From Enchytraeus crypticus (Eukaryota > Annelida > Clitellata > Enchytraeida > Enchytraeidae), in contig CAJHZI010000780.1 of NCBI GenBank assembly GCA_905160935.1, forward strand, positions 339,001 through 403,000: a stretch of DNA of 64,000 nucleotides, read 5' to 3'. The first letter of the stretch is position 1, and each line of letters starts with the position of its first letter. Below are positions 23,015 through 64,000 of the stretch, one piece after another. The notes under the pieces are model-generated. The model made no database searches, was not told where the DNA came from, and saw only the letters and a list, made by a program, of their open reading frames with translations. The position numbers were made by a program, and so were the translations under genes.

Positions 23015-23092
23015 ATACTGGATTGATTTTGTCTCAGTAGTACTCGTTGTTGTCATAGACGACTATAGCACTCTAATTGTTGTTGTTGTTAT
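23015..23092 (+). repeat. Dispersed repeat family E
   Basis: TGGATTGATTTTGTCTCAGT, AGTACTCGTTGTTGTCATAG, GCACTCTAATTGTTG then (TTG)n. Same order as the other copies. Confidence 0.7.
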
Positions 23093-23641
23093 ATGATATT
23101 TGGGCCAAACGTTATGATATATTACATAATTGTGTTGGCTTCTTCCACCGATTCATCGACTCAACTATGATTGAGCTGTTTGAAGTTGCTTTAGCTGTGC
23201 CACGGTGTGAGTACGGCTTGATAAAACTTCATATAGACTGAGCCAAATAGCTCAACCATGAGTTCAAAAAGAGAGATCTTCCAATAAAGCCTTTTGATAA
23301 CCTATATCTCTTTTCAATTTTCAGTACACCGCCAAATGGCAGGTTCAAGGTACATATTCATACTCAAAGTCTGCTTTCTTGCTTCATAAGAGCACTCCTT
23401 AGAGCAACAAGTTAATCCCTACACAATGCCTATGCCTTATCCATACCTTATGTAGCCTACAGCTTGGGAAAAAGTGTGGCCTTAAAATATATAGCCTTAG
23501 CCTATATATATTTTTAAATTTAAAATCAAAGGTGATTATATCTTTCTACGCAATATTATGTAGTCACTACACTCGTTGTTTAAAACACAGTGCCGACGTG
23601 TGATTATAGGTTGTCATTTAAATGTATCTACCCGTCTTTCT

Positions 23642-23790
23642 TAATAACAACAACAATGCGATTAGAGTACCACTGTTGTCCATGACAACATCGAGAACTG
23701 TGGAACCAAGTCAAGCCCGATGAACAGAGTCAAGGGTCCATAAACGGTGCGAGCCAAAATCCGGATAATTATAATCAGTCCAAGGAAGGG
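23642..23790 (-). repeat. Dispersed repeat family E
   Basis: AACAACAACAATGCGATTAG, CCATGACAACATCGAGAAC, GATGAACAGAGTCAAGGG; a reverse-strand copy with the (AAC)n end at the low coordinate. A 63-codon open frame inside it is not a gene. Confidence 0.7.
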
Positions 23791-24014
23791 TACTAGTTCA
23801 ATGGAGGTTTTCGTGCTGGTCTCAAAGAGGATCATTTGACATGAGAGCTCCATTAGCCAAGATATAGCATCGTTTGGTTTGACTTTAAATGTAATATTTA
23901 TTTCCTGTTAATAATATGACTAAAGTAATAATTATTGGTACTAATGATCATGAATTACAGATGATGCTTCATTTTGTTCCTGTTTATTTGCAATTGTAAC
24001 ACATTTGGCTCCTC

Positions 24015-24450
24015 GATCTACAAATGATACAGGCCTATTTGAGCTAAAAATGATATAGGCCTATTTGATCTACAAATGATATAGGCCTATTTGATCTACA
24101 AATGATATAGGCCTATTTGATCTACAAATGATATAGGCCTATTTGATCAACAAATGATACAGGTCTATTTGATCAACAAATGATACAGGTCTATTTGATC
24201 AACAAATGATACAGGTCTATTTGATCTACAAATGATATAGTCCTATTTGATCTACAAATGATATAGGCCTATTTAATCTACAAATTATATAGGCCTATTT
24301 GATCTACAAATTATATAGACCTATTTGATCAACAAATTATATAGATCTATTTGATCTACATGTACAAATGATATAGGTCTATATGATCTACAAATGATAT
24401 AGGCCTATTTGATCTACAAATGATCTACAAATGATATGGGCCTATTAGGT
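24015..24450. repeat. 26-bp satellite
   Basis: About sixteen units of GATCTACAAATGATATAGGC + CTATTT, with variants GATCAACAAATGATACAGG. It lies about 400 bp upstream of the Ovo promoter-like block. Confidence 0.9.
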
Positions 24451-24469
24451 GAATTACTCTGTTGTGATG

Positions 24470-24550
24470 TGTGCTGTTAGGGACGTCCCTGACATCATCC
24501 CTGCATGAGGAAACGGACGTTAAACCCTTATTGTTATTATTATTATTATT
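24470..24550 (+). repeat. SINE-A-related 3' domain with (ATT)n tail
   Basis: GACGTCCCTGACATCATCCC, TGCATGAGGAAACGGACGTT, AAACCCTTATTG then (ATT)n. It shares the 3' domain of SINE-A but with a different body; a minus-strand relative is at 2070-2115. Confidence 0.65.
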
Positions 24551-24824
24551 ATTATATTTATTTTGATCTACAAATGACGCAGACCTATTTGAGCGCTATA
24601 ACAATACTGTATATGTCACTTGAGGATGTAAACCCCTCCCCCACCTGTTCACTACTCCAGGAAGCGACACGTGCATTCCAAAGCTTTCATCTCACCTCCG
24701 CCCCCACCACACGTACAGGTGAAACACCCCCCCGCTAGGTGGCAACAAGCCTGGAGCGGTGAAAGTCGTTACGATTATAGAGATGATGGAATAAGATTAT
24801 GATCGTCTGCACACGCGTCCTCTG

Positions 24825-24932
24825 ATTGGTTGACACAAATCAAAGCATGACTTCTGATTGGTTGATGCTCGGTGAAATAACAGCAGGAAGACGTTTATGG
24901 TTGCAATAAATTGCTCCAGAATCTTATATAAA
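24825..24932 (+). promoter_or_regulatory. Candidate Ovo promoter: two CCAAT (reverse) boxes and a TATA box
   Basis: TCTGATTGGTTGA occurs twice (ATTGG at 24825-24829 and 24857-24861) and TATATAAA is at 24925-24932. Spacing to a start near 24957 is normal for a pol II core promoter. It lies upstream of a good splice donor (25127) on the same strand as Ovo. Inference from motifs only. Confidence 0.45.
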
Positions 24933-24956
24933 TTCACCAACGTTTTAATTCATTGC

Positions 24957-25127
24957 TACATGAAAGTTTGCCAGCTGTTTGGCATGTATTAGCTTAAAAC
25001 TGTCTGGACTACATTAAATTTGTTAAGAAAATAGTATATGTTGTCAATAGGATACAGATACTGACTATAGGAAGAAGGAATAGGTTACTGTAGGCTATAG
25101 CAGAGCACGGCGAGTATTAGCATCAAG
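24957..25127 (+). other. Candidate Ovo 5' untranslated exon
   Basis: About 25 bp after the TATA box, this stretch ends at ATCAAG/GTAAGAG, a strong donor. It has no Met codon open into the next exon. A second possible donor exon ends at 26223 (TTTGCG/GTGAGT), which could be an alternative first exon. Confidence 0.35.
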
Positions 25128-26746
25128 GTAAGAGTTTCGACTATTTACTGAAAAAACGTTTAAAATATCTTATTGGCAATTAGTAGGCTAGACAATCTTT
25201 AAATAGTTTCGAATAATAGTGTAACTGAATTAAGAGTTTTTAATCTAAGTATTATCTAACTATGCTAGATGTTTCTTTTATTCAAAGAATCGATCGGCGG
25301 TAGCGCGTTTTGAAGTGTAAAAGGGAGGATAATCTTGTAGGCTGCGCTTAGAACCTTTCTAACTTCTTTTTGATAGAACCTTTCTAATTTCTATTTGATA
25401 CTCGTTAGAAATTAACTCTTTCCGCTTCTCTTCCCACCAGCACCATTTGAGACTAGTTTTTTGAGACTAGTTTTTTGAGACTTTTTTTAGACTAGATATT
25501 TAAGTAGATCTAAATATGCGCACATAGCTATGTCAACAGAACCTCACAGTAGACTTAAACTTAAACATATGGCGTGTATTTATTTCTGTATTTACGTGTA
25601 TTCATTTGCAAATATACTTAAAATACATTTACTATATATACATAGGCAGATGCATTCACTGTCAAATTCATACTTCATGTATTCAGTGTAGGCCTATGCA
25701 GAAGTAAAATTTACTAAACTAGTACAAACAGTAATTTAAGCTACATTTTTTAACAATTTTCTTTACTAAATAAAGCTCTCCGCCACTGGGCATAGAAGCC
25801 GCAGCTCTATAGTTTACACAGTCAAGCTGTCTACCGCCACGGCCATTCTGACAGGACTAAAGCTAGTAACTATAGGACCGGCTTCTCGCTTTCTCTGTGG
25901 CGCCTGGATGTATGAGCGGTGCGGATTCAGTCGTGATTTAATTAACCGAGGCTGTCAGAGCTGCTTTAACAGAGTTTTAATAACTCAAACTAAAGTGACA
26001 TGCGTTGATTCCCGTGTTAGTCATTACATATAGACAACCGTGATCTAACTGAAGTCGATGTGTAAATTGAATCTAACGAGATTTCGCTGAATGGGAACGT
26101 TTACGTAGAAGTTTTAAGAATAACTCTGTGGCACAGTTTTATCACATCTGTGGCACAGTTTTAGCACATCTGTCAGCACATTCGAGGCAGTGCGTTAGAG
26201 ACGCATCATAGGCTGAACTTTGCGGTGAGTTTGGCGTGCACGATTTGGTGACAGCATAATTCTGCTCGTTCTACAGTGTAAACAACGACCGAATGTGAAT
26301 TATTCAAAGTCTAGTGTAGGTGATAACCATCAAGTTGATTTATTTAAAGTCAGGAAATTAGGTAGATAGATAGGTAGAGGTAGCTAGAATCGATAGGGTA
26401 GAGAACTGGACGTCTTAATAAAGAGTTGACTAAAGTAGATGCGACACTGCGGCAGGAGTGTTTTTAAAAGGATAGGCTAATATTCCGAGAGTAGTTAAGT
26501 CACTGTTCCTTACGAGAGAATATACATGTATTTATAATGCAAAATTCTCTATAAGCAGCAGGATAGTCGATTGCTCATAATTCCGTATAAATATTTCTAT
26601 AATTTAAATTACATTTTTGGCATAATACAAATTTAAGGTATGCCTATAAACTGTATCGTTGTTTAACTGTTAGTGAATATAGGTACTATATAAGCTAAAA
26701 CTTAATTGAGTTTAGTCTAACTGATTAGGCTACTGGTTACGTTTAG

Positions 26747-26882
<136 letters not shown>

Positions 26883-27745
26883 TTTCAATGACAAGTGGAA
26901 ATAAAACTTAAAAAATAATTAAATTCTAAATATCTAATAGATTTTGATAGTTGGCCCAGTTGTTTGCTGGATTTGTTGAAAGGAGGATTATCTGACAGGT
27001 AAGAAGATTAGGATGGGTGTGGGTAATAAAGGGAGGGGAGAGAAGGGGTAGGCAGAATCCTGGAATCTATGTGACAGATGGAAGGAATGTCGGCATATAC
27101 CTGGCTGGTGTGATGTGAGCTCTCTCCCTCAAGTGTAACTGAATTGAATATAGAAAACTAAAGAGATCTCTGTTACGTTCTTCCATATTCGGCCTGTGAA
27201 GTTTGCAGCATAGCATATGTCGACCGAAAAAGAGGAGGGGGGGGGGGGGGGGGCATAAGATTCGTATATCATCTTAATTAGCTTAAATTCATGGCAGTTG
27301 AAACATACATAGAATCAAACAAATACAGAAAATCAACACAAACAAAAATACGTAGAGAAAAACTGTTGAATGCAAATCTGAATAAATTATCACAACTTAG
27401 AAGTGCACTCCTAGAATGCACGATATTATCGATATTATTAGATTAGAACAGTGTCATTTAAAAATGATTTCGAAACTTTTTCCCAGATACAGGCTAATGA
27501 GCCCTTATCCTGAATGGACTATTTTCATTTAATATAAATCTATAGTCCTAATACTCCGGATTAACTTTTTATTCATACTTTCAGCTCAGATGTATTCTGA
27601 ATACATATTTTCAATCAACCAATCCATAAGAATTTAACGTCAGGTTACTCGCCAATGTCAGGGACGTCAAGGTTTTGAATTAAGTTAATCTTTATTTTGC
27701 TTTCAGATTATCACAAGGAGATTTATCTCATCTCTAGCGATTAAA

Positions 27746-35403
<7,658 letters not shown>

Positions 35404-35406
<3 letters not shown>

Positions 35407-35695
35407 GATTGATGGATCAACGACTGGTTTGATGGATCAACCACTGGTTTGATGGACCAACCACTGGTTTTATGGATGAATTAATCACCAGTTTGATGTA
35501 TCAACCACTGGTTTGATGGATCAACCACTGGTTTTATGGACGAATTAACCACCAGTTTGATGTATCAACCACTGGTTTGATGGATCAACCACCGGTTTTA
35601 TGGACGAATTAATCACCAGTTTGATGTATCAACCACTGGTTTGATGGATCAACCACTGGCTTTATGGACGAATTAATCACCGGTTTGATTGATCA
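35404..35695 (+). repeat. Minisatellite starting at the ovo stop codon
   Basis: Units of TTGATGGATCAACCACTGG and TTTATGGACGAATTAATCAC alternate from the stop codon onward, about 290 bp of 3' UTR. The last codons (AATCAATCGACTGATCAG) belong to the same ATCA/TGAT-type sequence. Confidence 0.85.
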
Positions 35696-35859
35696 GTCTA
35701 AGTGACTAGCTCTTTCTCAAGCTTCGTAGCTTATAGTCTAGGCGCTATATAAAGAGAGTGTAATATATCATAGTGTACTTTTTCGTAGTGTAATATATCA
35801 GTGTAATTTCATTTATATATATATATATATAATTTTATGTGCATGAACGTGACTGTGTG

Positions 35860-36165
35860 TGCTAAATGAAAGTGAACTATGCGAAATTATGTGTGTTAAA
35901 TGAATGTGAACTATGTTTAATAATGTGTGTTAAATGAATGTGAACTATGTGAAATTATGTGTGCGTTAAATGAATGTGAACTATGTAAAATTATGTGTGT
36001 GTTAATTGAATGTGGACAACGTGAAATTATGTGTGTGTTAAATTAGTGTGAACTATGTGAAATTATATGTGTTAAATGAGTGTGAATTATGTAAAATTAT
36101 GTGTGTGTTGAGTGTGAACTATGTGAAATTTTGTTTGTTAAATGTGTGTGAATGTGAACTGTGAA
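35860..36165 (+). repeat. Minisatellite, about 35-bp units, in ovo 3' UTR
   Basis: About nine units of GTGTTAAATGAATGTGAACT + ATGTGAAATTATGT, with drift. Confidence 0.85.
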
Positions 36166-36217
36166 ACTAAGCGCGAGTTTTATGAACGCCAATTAGGTGA
36201 AATTTAATTTTATTTAA

Positions 36218-36332
36218 TGTCGGTAAGATATTCGACCGCGGATCAGTATGTGCGGGTGCAAATCCTGGGCTCGCCCGTCCCTTACATCGCTTTTGAGTGA
36301 GAAAACTGACGTTAACATTAGCTTTAGCAACT
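36218..36332 (+). repeat. SINE-A copy
   Basis: GTCGGTAAGATATTCGACCG, GGATCAGTATGTGCGGGTGC, GGGCTCGCCCGTCCCTTACA and ACTGACGTTAACATTAGC. Probably inside the ovo 3' UTR. Confidence 0.85.
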
Positions 36333-36603
36333 ATGTGAATTTTGTATGCGTGAATGGAAGTGACCTAAGTGAAATGTAGAATGTAAACTGTGAAATAGAT
36401 GCTAACATAGAAATGCTATTGTGTACATAGGACCTTGCGCCATCGAGTAGCCACGCATTTTTGTTGTAATGTGATACGTGCAGTTTATTTGTTAAAAGTT
36501 ATCCGTGTTCTGAACTGCACAGTACGATTGCTATGTATTATTTTTAAGATCGTGTAACTGTTTTGTACAGCTATTAGCATCGTATAACTGTTTTGGCTTT
36601 GTA

Positions 36604-36609
36604 AATAAA
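36604..36609 (+). terminator. Candidate ovo poly(A) signal
   Basis: AATAAA about 1.2 kb after the stop (context GTAAATAAATTCC), followed by a T/G-rich stretch. Another AATAAA lies at about 36733. Confidence 0.4.
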
Positions 36610-37900
36610 TTCCTCTCTATTGTGATCATACTACGGAGTATCTACAGAATATTAAGTGGGTTCATGTGATTTTTCTGATCCTGACATCTTCGTCTAGATT
36701 AGAAACCAGACGTTAAATTCTTACTAAACGAGAATAAAGCTCTCTTCATATTCGTTACTTCATCTGAAATTCTCGCATATTCCACAAATATAAATTGCAG
36801 TGAATATATATGAACTCGAATAAGGCATAAAGACATACAGTACTGTAATATGCTATTGGACAGAGTTATACAGAGTTTATACAGTTAAATCAGTTGATAA
36901 TGTACTTATACTTCATTTACTGATCTATTTAGAGTCAGTAGAAAATCAACCATAACGTCACAGTTCAAGTCTACGCTTATCTAGAAGAGTTCCACTTGAA
37001 AGCCTACAATAACTCAGTGACCCTAACAACAACCCACAATATAACAGCACATCTCAGTAACCCTAATAACAACCCACAATCTAACAACATCCCTCTAGCA
37101 CCCACTCTTTCAATTAAATGCTCTAGAAATATAACCATAGTAGAATAATAATAATTATAATATAATTAATAATTTAATAAAAATTATAACAGTTTTAATA
37201 ATAATAATAATAGTTATAAATAATAATTACAAATTATAATAATAATACTAATACTAACGTATCAAGTATAAACAGTTCGATTAATTCAATACATTACTTG
37301 TGCATTATACATATCGTTCTTACATCCTCAGTCGTTTAAACCTTAGTAATTAAGTAATTACGGGTCTGTTGAATCAATCAATTAAATCACAATTATCGGC
37401 TCATGTTGCAGCGACTAGCTAGACTGATTCAATTCATTGGCTTTCAGTCCAAAGCACACAGTTCTATAAGTTATCTCTCTCACACGAGCACATAACATCT
37501 TGACTGAGAAACTAGTGGATTACTAGAAAACTGAATGAAACAACTCCATTACGTTCCAGCCTTCAAGCATGAGCACATAAATAACAATATCTAATTAACT
37601 TGTAACACCTGAGAACTCATCAGACCGCTCTGAGCATCCTAATGTTTAATTAACGACGTTCCGTTGCGTTCACTCTTACGTACAACGCTGTTATGTTAAC
37701 TATATCGACATTATCTATAAACAAACTATCTAATGGAAATTCATAGCGAAATATCGTACTCTTACAATACACTTATACATTGTGCACATCGTGCTATTTG
37801 ACGAGGAGGAATTGTGCATAAGACTTTCAATTGATGGGGCTATCAGAGAGAAAGGGTTACCCCCATCCCCTTCACTCAGATAGTACTAAATGTTTACAAT
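36610..37900. other. Spacer between convergent ovo and DNAJC13
   Basis: AT-rich DNA with (AAT)/(TAA) tracts at 37145-37260 and a short duplication AACAACCCACAATATAACA near 37030-37085. No gene seen. Confidence 0.6.
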
Positions 37901-37904
37901 GACC

Positions 37905-38531
37905 TCTAGACGATGACCTATCTGAACTCATGACATTGAAGGAGGAACAATGACCTCTAGACGATGACCTATCCGAACTCATGACATTGGAGGTTGAACA
38001 ATGACCTCTAGACGATGACCTTTCTGAGCTCATGACATTGGAGGCGAACAATGACCTCTACACGATGACCTATCTGAACTCATGACATTTGAGGTGGAAC
38101 AATGACCTCTAGACGATGACCTAATTGACCTCATGACATTGGCGGTGGAACAATGACCTCTAGACGATGACCTGTCTGAACTCATGACATTGGAGGTAGA
38201 ACAATGACCTCTAGACGATGACCTATCTGAACTCATGACATTGGCGGTGGAACAAACCTCTACAAGATGACCTATCTGAACTCATGACATTGGAGGCGGA
38301 ACAATAACCTCTAGAAGATGACCTATCAGAACTCATGACATTGGATGCGGAACAATGACCTCTAGACGATAACCTATCTAAACTCATGACATTGGAGGTG
38401 GAACAATGACCTCTAGACGATGACCTATCTGAACTCATGACATTGGAGGCGGAACAATGACCTCTAGAAGATGACCTATCTGAACTCATGACATTGGAGG
38501 CGGAACAATGACCTCTAGAAGATGACCTAAC
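37905..38531 (-). repeat. 51-bp minisatellite derived from the DNAJC13 stop region
   Basis: About twelve 51-bp units in the 3' UTR. In sense each contains TCATCTTCTAGAGG + TCATTGTTCCGCCTCCAATG + TCATGA, a close relative of the real end TCATCGTCTATGCC + CAATGTTCCTCCGCCAATG + TCATGA at 38532-38560. The 51-nt length keeps frames open (17-codon unit SSDRSSSRGHCSASNVM), giving false ORFs. Confidence 0.9.
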
Positions 38532-63587
<25,056 letters not shown>

Positions 63588-63785
63588 CTACAGAGCAACA
63601 ACAACATTACATGACGTCTGACTGCTTGTTCTATGACCAGTAAAATCAACAGAGCAACAACAACATTACATGATGTCTGACTGCTTGTTCTATGACCAGT
63701 ACAATCAACAGAGCAACAACAACATTGCATAATGTCTGACTGCTTGTTCTGTCACAAGTACAATCAACAGAGCAACAACAACATT
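63588..63785 (-). repeat. Three copies of the DNAJC13 w1 exon start
   Basis: Units of CATGATGTCTGACTGCTTGT + TCTATGACCAGTACAATCAA + CAGAGCAACAACAACATTA; each holds the exon's first ~20 nt (sense AACAAGCAGTCAGACATCAT), but most copies read CATAGAACAAG or TAGAACAAG at the junction. Confidence 0.88.
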
Positions 63786-64000
63786 ACATGATGTCTGACT
63801 GCACTTATCTCATCAAATCTGAAGACTTGATGGGTGTACTTAGAGGGTGCACTTACCTCATCAGACCTAAGACTTGACGGGTGTACTAGAGGGTGCACTT
63901 ACCTCATCAGATCTGAAGACTTGATGGGTGTACTTGAGGGTGCACTTACCTCATCAGATCTGAAGACTTATGGGTGTACTAGAGGGTGCACTTACCTCAT
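63786..64000 (-). repeat. Array of the donor edge of the next upstream DNAJC13 exon
   Basis: Four or five ~47-bp units in sense TCTTCAGATCTGATGAG/GTAAGTGCACCC. The true exon end is probably the unit cut by the window edge (63996-64000 = ATGAG). Confidence 0.85.

Larger units (their letters stand above)
14587..24800. other. Gene-poor intergenic region
   Basis: No exon or conserved open frame seen. Contents: family-E repeats (15538, 19985, 23015, 23642), SINE-A (16003), SINE-B (17085), (AAT)n at 17585, a 125-bp direct duplication at 17696, a (GA)n tract at 21435-21460, two related scraps at 22160-22320 and 23320-23470 (both with TGGCAGGTCCATGGTACAT-like starts) and a 26-bp satellite at 24015. 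The segment 20440-20830 is non-repetitive and more GC-rich than its flanks. Confidence 0.6.

Noticed and set aside
37905-38530. CRISPR-like array appearance of the 51-bp and similar repeats
   Set aside because: No unique spacers between repeats, eukaryotic introns all around; these are minisatellites.

Overview
This is AT-rich, intron-rich nuclear DNA from an invertebrate animal. It has GT-AG introns, four recognisable metazoan genes, tRNA-derived SINEs, LINE tails and one hAT transposon, and is very rich in micro- and minisatellites. The genes point to a bilaterian; a lophotrochozoan such as a mollusc is my guess, which the sequence alone does not prove. Gene identities come from reading spliced exons against protein families I know; no search was run. 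Every exon junction given keeps the reading frame.

Layout. 1-1245: an inverted pair of SINE copies and two hairpins. 1246-5495 (minus): complete arfaptin (ARFIP, 351 aa, six coding exons). 5496-11493: intergenic, with three copies of a second SINE family. 11497-14586 (plus): AKAP17A/XE7 (483 aa, four coding exons), ending much earlier than the vertebrate protein. 14587-24800: long gene-poor stretch of old repeats. 24825-24932: a TATA/CCAAT promoter-like block. 27746-35406 (plus): complete Ovo/OVOL zinc-finger transcription factor (669 aa, five coding exons). 38532 to the right edge (minus): the 3' part of DNAJC13/RME-8, 24 coding exons (1,082 aa) including the J domain and the stop. Arfaptin and AKAP17A are divergent; Ovo and DNAJC13 are convergent. 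Arfaptin (Golgi/trans-Golgi membrane curvature) and RME-8 (endosomal Hsc70 co-chaperone) both act in membrane traffic, but nothing shows co-regulation.

The outstanding signal is structural. About twenty exon edges (acceptors, donors and stop codons) sit beside, or inside, tandem arrays built from copies of that same edge. Examples are the acceptor of arfaptin's last exon, five copies of the AKAP17A last-exon start, the 51-bp array grown from the DNAJC13 stop-codon region, and two small DNAJC13 exons (52671-52762 and 51129-51203) flanked on both sides by arrays of their own acceptor and donor. In addition, at least a dozen acceptors end in a (TGAT)n tract always written on the sense strand of its gene, so it appears as TGAT in plus-strand AKAP17A and as ATCA in minus-strand arfaptin and DNAJC13. 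Each TTGAT matches the yUnAy branch-point consensus. I regard this exon-edge stutter plus sense-locked TGAT as the possibly undescribed feature here.

Mobile DNA: a 3.9-kb hAT-type element with perfect 8-bp target duplications lies in a DNAJC13 intron; a LINE 3' fragment has landed inside a minisatellite; two abundant SINE families and two single tRNA-like SINEs are scattered throughout. No retrovirus-like or Polinton-like element was seen.
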